DNA of 64,000 nucleotides from Rhodobacteraceae bacterium M385 (GCA_025141835.1 CP081102.1:2356001-2420000), one strand, 5' to 3'; counted from the stretch's first letter, positions 1 through 8,547 are shown. A program made the numbers and translations. Notes: generated from the letters alone by a model not told the origin.

Positions 1-1
1 G

Positions 2-826
2 CAGAATACGAAGGAAGCAGGCGCGATCCTTGATTTCCTTGTGCTGCGCGCCGAGGAACGCCTGCGTCGCAAGCAGGAGAAAGAGACTCAGCGCAAGACC
101 GCCACCAAGAAGCTGCGCCTGCCCGGCAAGCTGGTGGATTGCTCTCAATCGGCGCGCGATGGGACCGAATTGTTCATCGTGGAGGGCGACTCTGCGGGTG
201 GCTCGGCCAAAATGGCGCGGAACCGGAAAAATCAGGCGCTGCTGCCGTTGCGCGGGAAGATCCTGAACGTGCTGGGGGCGGCCTCGTCCAAGCTGGGTCA
301 GAACGCCGAGATTTCTGATTTGTGTCAGGCCCTTGGCGTTGGGATGGGCACTAAGTTCAACATTGAAGACCTGCGCTACGACAAGATCATCATCATGACC
401 GATGCGGACGTGGATGGCGCGCATATTGCGGCGCTTCTGATGACGTTCTTCTTCAGCCAGATGCGCCCGATGATTGATGGCGGCCACCTGTATCTGGCCT
501 GCCCGCCCCTGTTCCGCCTGACCCAAGGCGCCCACCGCGTCTATTGCGTCGACGAGGAAGAGCGTGATGCGTGGCTGGAAAAGGGCATCGGCGGACGCGG
601 CAAAATCGATGTGTCCCGCTTCAAGGGTCTGGGGGAGATGGACGCGAAAGACCTGAAGGAAACCACGATGGACCCGGGCTCACGCAAGTTGATCCGCGTG
701 TCCGTGGACGACGAAGTGCCGGGCGAAACCGGCGATCTGGTGGAACGTTTGATGGGCAAGAAGCCCGAGATGCGGTTCCAGTACATTCAGGAAAACGCGC
801 GGTTTGTGGAGGAATTGGATGTTTAG
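2..826 (+). CDS. parE: DNA topoisomerase IV subunit B, 3' part
   Basis: C-terminal part of the ATPase/TOPRIM subunit of topoisomerase IV, which with ParC decatenates daughter chromosomes. The frame is open to the left edge, so the GHKL ATPase and transducer domains lie outside. The TOPRIM motif EGDSAGGSAK is followed by the magnesium-binding DADVDGAH, and the tail SRFKGLGEMDAKDL is the usual type IIA B-subunit ending. ParE is preferred over GyrB because of LNVLGAASSKLGQNAEISDL and the short C-terminus without a GyrB insert; GyrB cannot be fully excluded from a fragment. The stop overlaps the start of the next lipoprotein gene by 8 bases, so the two are probably co-translated. Confidence 0.93.
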   Translation, partial: QNTKEAGAILDFLVLRAEERLRRKQEKETQRKTATKKLRLPGKLVDCSQSARDGTELFIVEGDSAGGSAKMARNRKNQALLPLRGKILNVLGAASSKLGQNAEISDLCQALGVGMGTKFNIEDLRYDKIIIMTDADVDGAHIAALLMTFFFSQMRPMIDGGHLYLACPPLFRLTQGAHRVYCVDEEERDAWLEKGIGGRGKIDVSRFKGLGEMDAKDLKETTMDPGSRKLIRVSVDDEVPGETGDLVERLMGKKPEMRFQYIQENARFVEELDV

Positions 827-1250
827 GTTAACAGCATTAACCATCATCGCCGCCCTCTCTCTAACCGCCTGCGGCTCGGACCCGGAAACCCTGATCATGA
901 GCCGCCGCACCGGTCTGACCGGATCGGGAGAGATTACCCAAGGCGTGCTGCGCAACTCGGGCGACATGACGATCATCACCCCCCACGAGACATTCTCAGG
1001 CCGCTGGGTCGCGGTGCGTGAAGGGGCGAACCAAAGCCTTGAATTGCTGCAAGCCTACGGCAATGGATCGGTCCTACGCTCCACCGCGCGGCTGTTGTCC
1101 GAGACTGAGGCGGGTTTTGGAACAGCGATTTTGACGAGTGATGGCGGGCGATCCATGCGGTGTGAATTCCGCTACACGGGCGTAACAATCAACGCGATTG
1201 GCGTATGCGAAACCACCGATGGCGAAGTGTTCGACCTGCAAGTGGCTTGA
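819..1250 (+). CDS. small lipoprotein, unknown function
   Basis: 143 residues starting with a short signal peptide and a lipobox LTAC with Cys18, so it is predicted to be lipid-anchored after cleavage by signal peptidase II. The start at 819 is chosen because GGAGG lies 6 bases upstream inside the parE end and because the signal peptide begins there; an upstream ATG at 804 would add five residues before it. The mature part is beta-rich in appearance with no motif I recognise. Translational coupling to parE is likely from the 8-base overlap. No functional link to topoisomerase is implied. Confidence 0.8.
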   Translation: MFRLTALTIIAALSLTACGSDPETLIMSRRTGLTGSGEITQGVLRNSGDMTIITPHETFSGRWVAVREGANQSLELLQAYGNGSVLRSTARLLSETEAGFGTAILTSDGGRSMRCEFRYTGVTINAIGVCETTDGEVFDLQVA

Positions 1251-1265
1251 TCCCCAAGGCCAACT

Positions 1266-1322
1266 GGTAGACCGGGCCTCGGCCCGGGAATGGCGGAAAT
1301 CCGGGCCAAGGCCCGGTCTACC
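1266..1322. repeat. 22-bp imperfect palindromic repeat (REP-like)
   Basis: Two 22-base arms (1266-1287 and 1301-1322) are inverted copies with one mismatch, separated by 13 bases. The core is CGGGCC..GGCCCG. It lies between two same-strand genes and could act as a terminator or mRNA stabiliser. It resembles the kind of extragenic palindrome dispersed in Rhodobacteraceae genomes; copy number cannot be judged here. Confidence 0.75.
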
Positions 1323-1384
1323 CTTCCCAAATCGCCCGCTCTGTCCCACACTTACGCGCATATTCACAACCGAAAGCTGTTTTC

Positions 1385-1813
1385 ATGCGCGCTCTTTTCC
1401 TTGCCCTCGCCCTGTTGCTTCCCGCGGCCCTTCATGGCCAAACCAATGACACCTCTAACCCGATCATCGCCCGCATTGATGCCCTTGTGGCCGCCTACAA
1501 CGCCCAAGATGTGGCCGCGATTGGCGCGGTTTATGCCCCCGACGCGGCGCTTCTGGCCCCCGGTGAGCGGATGATAATCGGGCGCGATGCGATCATGCAG
1601 CACTACGCCGATGCCATTGCAGGCGGTGCGCGGGACGTGCAGTTTACCACTTTCGACATCCAAGCCACCGAGACCTCTGCCGTCGCCATCGGAGAAGTCG
1701 TTTTGCAGGTGGGAGAGAACCGGATCGTGACCCGTTACATGCACCTTTGGCAGGTCATTGACGGCCAAATCATGCTGGCCCGAGACATGTATCACGTGCT
1801 GACCGTGCAATGA
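1385..1813 (+). CDS. exported SnoaL/DUF4440-like (NTF2 fold) protein
   Basis: 142 residues: a signal peptide of about 18 residues (hydrophobic core FLALALLLPAALHG) followed by an NTF2-like domain. The pattern AYNAQDVAAIGAVYAPDAAL, then GRDAI and a beta-rich second half ending LWQVIDGQIMLARDMY, is typical of the SnoaL/YybH/DUF4440 group. These are small alpha-beta barrels that bind ligands or catalyse simple reactions; nothing here points to a substrate. It is predicted to be periplasmic. Its stop overlaps the start of the following thioesterase gene by ATGA, suggesting a shared transcript. Confidence 0.72.
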   Translation: MRALFLALALLLPAALHGQTNDTSNPIIARIDALVAAYNAQDVAAIGAVYAPDAALLAPGERMIIGRDAIMQHYADAIAGGARDVQFTTFDIQATETSAVAIGEVVLQVGENRIVTRYMHLWQVIDGQIMLARDMYHVLTVQ

Positions 1814-2214
1814 CGCCCGCCGATCTGCAGGCCACTTTGGCCGAACATTTTGCCCCTTGGGTGTTGGACTTGGACCTATCGGTGGTTGAAGTCGCTGCAA
1901 ACCACACGATCACCCGAATGCCCCTGTCGGCGCGGTTAATGCGTGTGGGCGGGATCGTCAGCGGGCAGGCCCTGACGGCGCTGGCCGACACCAGCGTGAT
2001 CCTTGCGCTGGCGGGACATCGCGGCGCGTTTGTTCCGGCGGGAACGGTCACGCTCGACACGCAATTCCTGCGGCCCGGCACGGGAACCGCGATCTTGTGC
2101 CGGGCCGAGATCATCCGTGCGGGCCGCTCGATGGCATTCGCGCGGGCCGATTTGACGGCTCAGGACAGCGGCAAGTTGGTGGCGACCGCGACGGCCACGC
2201 TGGCCCTGCCCTAA
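1810..2214 (+). CDS. PaaI-type hotdog-fold thioesterase
   Basis: 134 residues matching the PaaI/YbdB acyl-CoA thioesterase group. The central hotdog helix carries GGIVSGQALTALADTSVILAL, with the aspartate of ALADTS in the place of the usual catalytic acid, followed by TVTLDTQFLRPG and a C-terminal beta-strand with RAEIIRAGRSMAFARADL. These enzymes hydrolyse acyl-CoA or aryl-CoA thioesters in the cytoplasm as homotetramers; the substrate cannot be read from the sequence. The ATG overlaps the previous stop by four bases, so translation is probably coupled. Confidence 0.85.
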   Translation: MTPADLQATLAEHFAPWVLDLDLSVVEVAANHTITRMPLSARLMRVGGIVSGQALTALADTSVILALAGHRGAFVPAGTVTLDTQFLRPGTGTAILCRAEIIRAGRSMAFARADLTAQDSGKLVATATATLALP

Positions 2215-2254
2215 GCGCTTGTGTCCCTTCTGAAATCACGGCACGTTCTCGCGT

Positions 2255-2953
2255 ATGCGTAGATTGCACCTGATCCTGTTAACCTTGGCCGCCACGGCGT
2301 TTCTGGCCGCATGCGGGCGTCCGTTAACGGATGCTGAAGCCGCCTATATGGCTGATTTGCAAGGCGAAACCTTTGATCCAAGCGCCGTGCGCATCACCCA
2401 AAACCCCTTTGTCGGCCTCATCACCCAGACCTACGCCACACGCCCCCCCACCACCTGCCGCGAGCGCATCGTTCCGCCACCGCAAACGCCCACAATCTCG
2501 GCGCGGACGGGGGGGATCGTCTTTTTCAACACGCTACATTTGCGCGAAGATTTGGTCATCGACGACTACACCCAATTCCCCGATGGCACCCGAAGCCTTG
2601 TGGCGGCGATGTTCTTTGCCCATGAGATGACCCACATCTGGCAATGGCAGAACCGAGAGCTGACCGGATACCACCCGTTCCGCGCCTTTGCAGAACACGC
2701 AACGATCGACGATCCTTACCTTTTTTCCAACGACGACCCTCGGCCGTTCCTGTCCTATGGGTACGAGCAACAGGCCTCTTTGGTAGAGGAATACGTTTGT
2801 TGCCGCGCCACCGACCCGCAGGGCGCGCGGACCGCACGGCTAGAGGCGCTTATCGGCCAAGTGATGCCTGTCACGCCCTTGCAAGACCGCGCCGACAGCA
2901 CCCCCGTTTTTCTGCCGTGGGAAGATGCGCCCATTCGCGGTATCTGTTCTTAG
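2255..2953 (+). CDS. lipoprotein with HExxH zinc-peptidase-like motif
   Basis: 232 residues with a lipobox LAAC (Cys20). Residues 123-127 read HEMTH within FFAHEMTHIWQWQNRE, a gluzincin-type zinc motif, and a later EQQASLVEEY helix could supply the third ligand. There are paired cysteines near the end (CC). The protein is predicted to sit in the membrane facing the periplasm. Proteolytic activity is inference: HExxH also occurs in inactive relatives. A DUF4157-like fold is possible. It is followed 16 bases later by a YdcZ-like transporter gene on the same strand. Confidence 0.65.
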   Translation: MRRLHLILLTLAATAFLAACGRPLTDAEAAYMADLQGETFDPSAVRITQNPFVGLITQTYATRPPTTCRERIVPPPQTPTISARTGGIVFFNTLHLREDLVIDDYTQFPDGTRSLVAAMFFAHEMTHIWQWQNRELTGYHPFRAFAEHATIDDPYLFSNDDPRPFLSYGYEQQASLVEEYVCCRATDPQGARTARLEALIGQVMPVTPLQDRADSTPVFLPWEDAPIRGICS

Positions 2954-2968
2954 TCAAAGGCTTACCCC

Positions 2969-3412
2969 ATGCCCACCCAAGCCCTTATCATGTTCGCCGC
3001 CGGGATCGGCATCCCGGTTCTGGCCGCATTGAACGCGCGGTTGGGGGCCAATATCGGATCTCCTGCGGCGGCCGCGACGGTGCTTTTCATCGTGGCATTC
3101 ATCACCGCGACTGTCACCATGATCGTGACCGGGCCAGAGGCCCTGCGAGCCATTCCGGCGCAGCCCAAACACTTGTTTCTGGCGGGGATTCTCGTCGCCT
3201 TCTACGTGCTGAGCATCACCTATGTGGCGCCCACATTTGGTGTGGGGAACGCGGTGTTCTTCGTCATTGTGGGACAGTTGGTCAGCTCAGCCGCGATCGA
3301 CCATTTCGGGCTGTTCGGGGCGCAGGTGCATACGGTGACGGGCCTGCGACTGGCAGGGATTTCCGTTATGGCGCTTGGGGTCGCAATCACGCAGATGGGC
3401 GCGGCCCGTTAA
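2969..3412 (+). CDS. YdcZ/DUF606-type DMT small transporter
   Basis: 147 residues with five predicted membrane helices, matching the YdcZ (DUF606) half-size members of the drug/metabolite transporter superfamily. Diagnostic stretches are GIGIPVLAALNARLG at the N-terminus and TYVAPTFGVGNAVFFVIVGQ in helix 3-4, with AGISVMALGVAI at the end. Such proteins often act as pairs; no partner is adjacent. Substrate unknown. It converges with the ABC-F gene, leaving only nine bases between the stops, and no terminator hairpin is visible between them. Confidence 0.85.
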   Translation: MPTQALIMFAAGIGIPVLAALNARLGANIGSPAAAATVLFIVAFITATVTMIVTGPEALRAIPAQPKHLFLAGILVAFYVLSITYVAPTFGVGNAVFFVIVGQLVSSAAIDHFGLFGAQVHTVTGLRLAGISVMALGVAITQMGAAR

Positions 3413-3421
3413 CCAACTCCG

Positions 3422-5233
3422 CTACCCAGCCTTCTCTTCCAGCGTTAACCATTCAATCTCTGCCTCTTCCAGCAGCGCCTGACGTTCTGCCAGCGCGTCC
3501 GAAGCCTTTTGCGCCTTCACCGCTTGGGTCGTGTATATCTGCGGATCGGACAACAACTCGGACAGTTTCGCAATCTCGGCCTCTAGCCGTGCGATGACCG
3601 ACGGCAGTTCTTCCAGCCTGTGTTTTTCGGTGAAGGACAGCGCAGATTTCGCCGCTTTCTCAACGGGTTGCTCCGCTTTCTTCGCGGCCTTCGCACGGGC
3701 CTTCTCGGAATCCGGGCGCGGTTTGTCGCCGCGTTGGGCCAGCATATCGGTCCAGCCGCCCGCATAGACAACCGCCTTACCCGCGCCTTCCAGCGCGATG
3801 GTGGCCGTCGCCACCCGGTCCAGAAAGTCACGATCGTGGGACACCAGAAGCACCGTACCGGGGTAGTCGCCCAAAAGATCTTGCAGAAGATCTAGCGTCT
3901 CGACGTCCAGATCGTTGGTCGGTTCATCCAGAACCAGAAGGTTGCTTTCCTTGGCCATGATCCGCGCGAGCAGAAGCCGCGCTTTTTCACCGCCAGAGAG
4001 GGAGCGAACGGGGGCGCGGGCCTGGGCCTCATCGAAGAGGAAATCCTTAAGATAGCCCACCACATGGCGCGGCGCACCGCGCACCAGAACTTGGTCCGAG
4101 CTGCCGGAGACGCCCAAGGTCGGGTCGTTGGTAAGGCTCTCCCAAAGGGTCGCGTTTGGGTCTAGCGCAGAGCGGGTTTGGTCGAACACCGCCATCTCGA
4201 TCCCGGTGCCAATGATGACTTCCCCGGTGTCTGGTGCCAGCTCTCCGACCAGCATTTTCAGCAGCGTGGTTTTGCCCGCCCCGTTGGGGCCGACAAAGGC
4301 GACACGGTCACCGCGCAGCACCCGCAGGTCAAACGGTTGCAAGATCACCTTGTCGCCGTAAGTCTTTGATATGCCACGCGCTTCGATCACGCGCTTGCCC
4401 GATGCATTGCCAGCTTCCAACTGCATCGCCGCCGTGCCCTGACGCCGGATCATCGAAGACCGCTCAGCCCGCAAATCCCCCAACGCCCGCACCCGGCCCT
4501 GGTTGCGCTTGCGCCGCGCCGAGATGCCCTCAACCGCCCAACGGGCCTCGGCCTTGATCTTCCGATCCAGCTTGTGGCGCTGCATGTCCTCTTCGGCCCA
4601 AACGGTATCGCGCCATTCTTCAAAGCCGTCAAAACTGCCGTCGCGCCGGCGCACGACGCCGCGATCCAGCCAAAGGGTGCCACGGGCCAAAGCCTTAAGA
4701 AACGCCCGGTCGTGAGAGATCAGGATAAAGCCCGCTTTGGTCGATTTCAGCTCTCCCTCCAGCCATTCAATCGCGTCGATATCAAGGTGGTTGGTCGGCT
4801 CGTCGAGGAGCATCAATTCGGGCGCTTCCGCCAGCAGACGCGCCAAAGCGGCGCGGCGGCGTTCCCCACCCGAGGCCGCGTCCACGCGAGCCTCAAGGTT
4901 CAGCTTCAGGCCCTCTGCCGCAGCTTCCACGCGCCACGCTTCCGACGGGCCAAGGGTCGCAAGGGCGAATTCGCCGAGGGTCTCGAACCCCTCAAAATCG
5001 GGTTCCTGTTCCAGATAGCCCACTGTCGTGCCATCGGGCAGAACGCGGCTGCCGGCGTCGGCCTCTACCAGCCCTGCCATCACCTTCATAAGGGTCGACT
5101 TGCCCGATCCGTTGCGCCCCACAAGCGCCATGCGGTCGCCTGCCTGAACCACAAGGTCCAGCGAGGAAAATACGGGATCGCCGCCGAAAGTCAGGGCGAT
5201 GTCGGAAAGCTGTAAGAGAGGAGGTCTGGCCAT
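3422..5233 (-). CDS. ABC-F family ATPase, Uup-like
   Basis: 603 residues, two fused ABC cassettes without membrane segments. Walker A motifs are GRNGSGKS (39-46) and GPNGAGKT (315-322), signatures SGGERRR (121-127) and LSGGEKAR (412-419), Walker B LMLLDEPTNHLD and LLVLDEPTNDLD. A basic linker and a C-terminal coiled-coil segment (about 535-600) rich in Glu/Lys resemble Uup, a DNA-binding ABC-F linked to transposon precise excision and ribosome function. ABC-F proteins act on the ribosomal E site. The start at 5233 is chosen because the first cassette begins there; the frame extends 34 codons further upstream without SD or similarity. Confidence 0.9.
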   Translation of the reverse strand: MARPPLLQLSDIALTFGGDPVFSSLDLVVQAGDRMALVGRNGSGKSTLMKVMAGLVEADAGSRVLPDGTTVGYLEQEPDFEGFETLGEFALATLGPSEAWRVEAAAEGLKLNLEARVDAASGGERRRAALARLLAEAPELMLLDEPTNHLDIDAIEWLEGELKSTKAGFILISHDRAFLKALARGTLWLDRGVVRRRDGSFDGFEEWRDTVWAEEDMQRHKLDRKIKAEARWAVEGISARRKRNQGRVRALGDLRAERSSMIRRQGTAAMQLEAGNASGKRVIEARGISKTYGDKVILQPFDLRVLRGDRVAFVGPNGAGKTTLLKMLVGELAPDTGEVIIGTGIEMAVFDQTRSALDPNATLWESLTNDPTLGVSGSSDQVLVRGAPRHVVGYLKDFLFDEAQARAPVRSLSGGEKARLLLARIMAKESNLLVLDEPTNDLDVETLDLLQDLLGDYPGTVLLVSHDRDFLDRVATATIALEGAGKAVVYAGGWTDMLAQRGDKPRPDSEKARAKAAKKAEQPVEKAAKSALSFTEKHRLEELPSVIARLEAEIAKLSELLSDPQIYTTQAVKAQKASDALAERQALLEEAEIEWLTLEEKAG

Positions 5234-5265
5234 GAACGCGGCGTACGGCACGAAGGCCGGACAAT

Positions 5266-5313
5266 CAAGCGCCGCGCGCAGGAAACGGGCAAGCGCCGCG
5301 CGTAGGAAACAAG
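5266..5313. repeat. 24-bp tandem duplication upstream of the ABC-F gene
   Basis: Two consecutive 24-base units, 5266-5289 and 5290-5313, beginning CAAGCGCCGCGCG and differing at three positions. They lie in the short leader between the cyclophilin terminator and the ABC-F start. Confidence 0.7.
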
Positions 5314-5314
5314 A

Positions 5315-5342
5315 AACGGGCGCACCTAGCGGCACGCCCGTT
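5315..5342 (-). terminator. probable terminator after the cyclophilin pair
   Basis: Arms AACGGGCG (5315-5322) and CGCCCGTT (5335-5342) form an 8-bp stem with a 12-base loop. Read on the minus strand it follows the exported cyclophilin stop by 26 bases and leads into TTTCTTG, a weak U-tract. Confidence 0.6.
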
Positions 5343-5367
5343 CATTGGATCAATAGCAATCGAAGGT

Positions 5368-5985
5368 CTACTCCGTCGCTTCTTCTTCTTCAGGCTCGGG
5401 CGCTACGGGATCGTAGTCCAGCACACGCACAGCGGTCATGCGGTCAGGTTCTCCGGTGACGGCGCCGTTACGGCCCCTGCCCCGACGGATCATGTCCACG
5501 ATGTCCATGCCCTCAACCACTTGACCGAAAACGGTATATTGCCCGTTCAGGTGGGGCGAGGCCTCGAACACGATGAAGAACTGACTGTTGGCCGAGTCCG
5601 GGCGCTGCGACCGCGCCATGCCTAGGGTGCCCTGCTCGAACGGCAGGTCCGAGAATTCGGCAGGCAGGTCGTCATACGAGGACCCGCCGCGCCCGGCGTA
5701 GCGCATGTCTTGGCCAAGGTTGCCGAATTCGACATCCCCGGTTTGCGCCATGAAACCGTCAATCACGCGGTGGAACACGACATCGTTGTAGGCGCCTTCT
5801 TCGGCCAATGTGGTGATCCGCTCGACATGCAAAGGGGCGACATCTTCGAACAGGTCGATGATGATCGTGCCCTCAGCTTCGCCTGTCACGTCAATCTCGA
5901 TGCCTGTCGCCCCAATCGGGGACGCGGCGAGGAGCGCAGCGAGGAGCAGCCCCCCCGACCGAGCAAAGCGAGGTGTCTTAGACAT
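5368..5985 (-). CDS. exported peptidyl-prolyl cis-trans isomerase, cyclophilin type
   Basis: 205 residues: signal peptide (about 1-26, LLLAALLAASPIGATG), a cyclophilin domain and an acidic tail EPEEEEATE. Cyclophilin hallmarks are VVFHRVIDGFMAQTGD with the catalytic Arg, MARSQRPDSANSQFFI and NGQYTVFGQVVEGMD. It should accelerate proline isomerisation during folding of periplasmic proteins. Its start overlaps the stop of the cytoplasmic cyclophilin gene by eight bases, so a two-gene unit with a cytoplasmic and a periplasmic paralogue is clear. The Glu-rich tail is not part of the enzyme fold. Confidence 0.93.
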   Translation of the reverse strand: MSKTPRFARSGGLLLAALLAASPIGATGIEIDVTGEAEGTIIIDLFEDVAPLHVERITTLAEEGAYNDVVFHRVIDGFMAQTGDVEFGNLGQDMRYAGRGGSSYDDLPAEFSDLPFEQGTLGMARSQRPDSANSQFFIVFEASPHLNGQYTVFGQVVEGMDIVDMIRRGRGRNGAVTGEPDRMTAVRVLDYDPVAPEPEEEEATE

Positions 5986-6478
5986 CTGCCGCCACCTTGA
6001 CCGAGATCATCTCGTCAGGGTTCGCGGGCGGCTCGCCCTTGGTGATCGCGTCGACATGCTCCATGCCGTCAATCACGCGGCCATAGACCGTGTATTGACC
6101 GTTCAGGAAGTCGTTGTCTTTGAAGTTGATGAAGAACTGGCTGTTGGCCGAGTTCGGGTTGGACGACCGCGCCGCGCCAAGGGTGCCACGGGAATGGGGC
6201 AGCTTGGAGAATTCGGCAGGAAGGTCCGGCTTGTCGGAACCGCCGGTGCCCGCAGCCCGCAGGTTGCCGCCTTTTTTGCCGTGCTGCACGTCGCCGGTCT
6301 GTGCCATGAAGCCATCGATTACACGGTGAAAGACAACGCCGTCGTAGGCGCCTTCACGGGCCAGTTCTTTCATCCGGTTGGAATGCTCTGGCGCCACGTC
6401 GGGCAGCAGTTCAATGGCAACAGTGCCGTCTTTCAACTCGATCAGGATCGTGTTTTCGGGATCTTTGATATCGGCCAC
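5978..6478 (-). CDS. cytoplasmic peptidyl-prolyl cis-trans isomerase, cyclophilin type
   Basis: 166 residues with no signal peptide. VVFHRVIDGFMAQTGDVQHG contains the catalytic Arg, followed by GAARSSNPNSANSQFFINF and NGQYTVYGRVIDGMEHVD. The length fits the PpiB-type single-domain enzymes. It is the upstream member of a pair with the exported cyclophilin, overlapping by eight bases. The initiating ATG is preceded by AAGGAGAG, a good ribosome-binding site. coaD lies upstream on the same strand with 33 bases between. Confidence 0.93.
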   Translation of the reverse strand: MADIKDPENTILIELKDGTVAIELLPDVAPEHSNRMKELAREGAYDGVVFHRVIDGFMAQTGDVQHGKKGGNLRAAGTGGSDKPDLPAEFSKLPHSRGTLGAARSSNPNSANSQFFINFKDNDFLNGQYTVYGRVIDGMEHVDAITKGEPPANPDEMISVKVAADV

Positions 6479-6511
6479 TTTGGCTCTCCTTTTGGTATAT
6501 TTGCCCCGCTC

Positions 6512-7006
6512 TCAGCGCGGGTATTTCTCGCGTAGCGCCGCGTTGACGGCGGGTGTGACGAATGACGACACATCGCCGCCCAGGCGGGCGATTTCTTTCA
6601 CCAGCTTCGAGGCGATTGCCTGATGCTCGGCCTCGGCCATCAAAAAGACGGTCGTGACGCTGGCGTCGAGTTTCCGGTTCATGCCCACCATCTGGTATTC
6701 GTATTCAAAATCCGCAACCGCACGCAGGCCACGAATGATGAATTCCGCCCCCACGTCGCGGGCGCAGTTGATCAGCAGGTTCTCGAAGGGATGGGCGACA
6801 ATCTCGGTGCCGAAGGCCTCGGTCATCTTGGCGCATTCGGCCTCGACCATGGCGACCCGCTCTTCAAGGGAGAACAACGGCCCCTTGTCACGGTTGATCG
6901 CCACGCCGATCACCAGCTTGTCGACCAATTTACAGGCCCGCTTGATGATATCGACATGGCCCATAGTGATCGGGTCGAATGTCCCCGGATAAAGCCCAGT
7001 GCGCAT
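6512..7006 (-). CDS. coaD: phosphopantetheine adenylyltransferase
   Basis: 164 residues. Catalyses 4'-phosphopantetheine + ATP to dephospho-CoA + pyrophosphate, the penultimate step of coenzyme A synthesis, as a cytoplasmic hexamer. The nucleotidyltransferase motif GTFDPITMGH (with TxGH-type MGH) is at the N-terminus, followed by RGLRAVADFEYEYQM, which binds substrate, and VSSFV near the end in place of the usual ISSS segment. The start at 7006 is preceded by AGGGGGA and fits family length; the frame runs 12 codons further upstream without similarity. Confidence 0.96.
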   Translation of the reverse strand: MRTGLYPGTFDPITMGHVDIIKRACKLVDKLVIGVAINRDKGPLFSLEERVAMVEAECAKMTEAFGTEIVAHPFENLLINCARDVGAEFIIRGLRAVADFEYEYQMVGMNRKLDASVTTVFLMAEAEHQAIASKLVKEIARLGGDVSSFVTPAVNAALREKYPR

Positions 7007-7106
7007 GGCTGTCCCCCTTTTTCTAGGGCAGGACGCAAACACGATTGCTGCACGGGTTGCAACCGGAACGCGGGCAAACCGGCACCAAAATGGCGGATTT
7101 CTGGGG

Positions 7107-7553
7107 CTAGAAGCCCTTGATCATGCCTTCCAGCGCCTCTTTTTCCATGGAAAGTTCGGCCAATTGCGCCTTTACCACATCGCCGATGGAGATAAGGCCA
7201 ACCATCGCCGCGCCATCCATCACAGGCATGTGGCGGAACCGGCCCTGGGTCATTTTCCCCAGCACCGATTGCACAGTCTCATCACGGGTGGCCGAGATGA
7301 TTTCAGCCGTCATCAGCGATGTCACGGGGTCCGCAAGGCACCCCGGCCCGCCCGCCCCGATGGCCCGCACGATGTCACGCTCCGACAAAATACCCTGCAC
7401 GTCTGTGCCATCGTTAGAGACAATCAAGGCACCGATCCGCTTTGCAGAAAGCACCTTTGCCGCCTCTCCCACGCTGGCAGAGGGCGTGATTGTCACAACG
7501 CCCTCTCCTGCTTTGTCCCCGTCCTTGTCTTTCAGGATCTGTTGCACGAGCAT
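7107..7553 (-). CDS. CBS-domain pair protein
   Basis: 148 residues made almost entirely of two CBS domains (about 8-66 and 75-135), with the typical SAKRIGALIVSNDG..GILSERDIVRA and GRFRHMPVMDGAAMVGLISIGDVVK patterns, then a short helix with Glu-rich MEKEALEGMIKGF. Stand-alone CBS pairs bind adenosine nucleotides or related ligands and often modulate a partner enzyme. No partner is fused or clearly adjacent; coaD lies downstream on the same strand at 100 bases. Predicted cytoplasmic. Confidence 0.9.
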   Translation of the reverse strand: MLVQQILKDKDGDKAGEGVVTITPSASVGEAAKVLSAKRIGALIVSNDGTDVQGILSERDIVRAIGAGGPGCLADPVTSLMTAEIISATRDETVQSVLGKMTQGRFRHMPVMDGAAMVGLISIGDVVKAQLAELSMEKEALEGMIKGF

Positions 7554-7644
7554 TTTGGCGCCTCCTTCACAAAATGGTGAGGTTCAGCGTCGTCGCTAAA
7601 CCGCCAACCTGTCAAGACTTTCGGCCATGCCCGTTGCTATTCGT

Positions 7645-8547
7645 CTAGACCGGGGGAAGCGCTGCCTCGGCCTCTAGGCGGGCGATTTCATCGCGGATAC
7701 CGTCGCGCAGAAGGGCCGTGATCCGGTCAAGGCGTGCGTCTTTCGGTCCGGCGTGGGTGGTCAGCCAGAACGTCCGCGTAAGGCTGACATCATCTGGCAA
7801 AACCCGCACCAATTCCGGCGCTGTGGGCAAGGCAAAGTCGTGAACCACCGCCAGCCCGCCGCCCGCGCGAGCCATTTGCAGTTGCACCGAAACCGAGGTG
7901 GAGGCCAAGGCCACCCGTCCCACCCCAAGGGAGGAAAGATAATCCAACTCGGCGTCGAAGATCATATCCGGGATATAGCCGATAACCCGCATCCCCTTGA
8001 TATCGCCAAGAGAAGTAGGCGCGCCATTCTCGGCCAACCAAGTGCGAGAGGCCGCAAGCGACAGCTTGTAGTCGCTGAGCCTTTCCCCCTCCAGCCGGTC
8101 GGTTTTGGGGCGGCTGACGGTGATGGCCAGATCCGCCTCGCGACGTGACAGGTTGACGATACGCGGCAAGGCAAGAATTTGCAGGTCGAGGTCGGGATGT
8201 TGATCGGCGATCCGTGCACAGACCTGCGGCAGAAGGTAGGTGGCGCAGCCGTCCGGGGCGCCGATGCGGATGGTGCCGGAAAGCTGTTCGGCACTGCCGG
8301 TTAGCGCGCCGATGCCCCGTGACAGGGCGGCTTCGGCCTCTTCTGCATGGGACAAAAGGCGCAGGCCCGCCTCGGTCAGACGATAGCCTTGAGGGGATTT
8401 CAGAAACAGCGCGGTGCCCGCCGAGTGTTCCAACCGGGCAATCCGCCGCGCGATTGTGGCAGGGTCCATCCGCAAGCTGCCCCGCGCCGCCGTCAGACTT
8501 TCTGCCCGCGCCGTGGCCAGGAATACGCGAAGATCGTCCCAATTCAT
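7645..8547 (-). CDS. LysR-type transcriptional regulator, likely of mmsA
   Basis: 300 residues: N-terminal winged HTH (about 1-60, with SLRMDPATIARRIARLEHSAG and LTEAG) and a C-terminal periplasmic-binding-protein-like effector domain from about 90. It is transcribed divergently from mmsA across 104 bases, the standard arrangement for LysR regulators and their target, so control of methylmalonate-semialdehyde dehydrogenase is the likely job. The inducer is unknown. This differs from Pseudomonas, where the mms operon is controlled by the AraC-type MmsR. Confidence 0.88.
   Translation of the reverse strand: MNWDDLRVFLATARAESLTAARGSLRMDPATIARRIARLEHSAGTALFLKSPQGYRLTEAGLRLLSHAEEAEAALSRGIGALTGSAEQLSGTIRIGAPDGCATYLLPQVCARIADQHPDLDLQILALPRIVNLSRREADLAITVSRPKTDRLEGERLSDYKLSLAASRTWLAENGAPTSLGDIKGMRVIGYIPDMIFDAELDYLSSLGVGRVALASTSVSVQLQMARAGGGLAVVHDFALPTAPELVRVLPDDVSLTRTFWLTTHAGPKDARLDRITALLRDGIRDEIARLEAEAALPPV

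Noticed and set aside
2644..3597. 317-codon frame overlapping the HEMTH lipoprotein and the YdcZ gene
   Set aside because: Both overlapped genes have family support; this frame is Arg-rich and has none.
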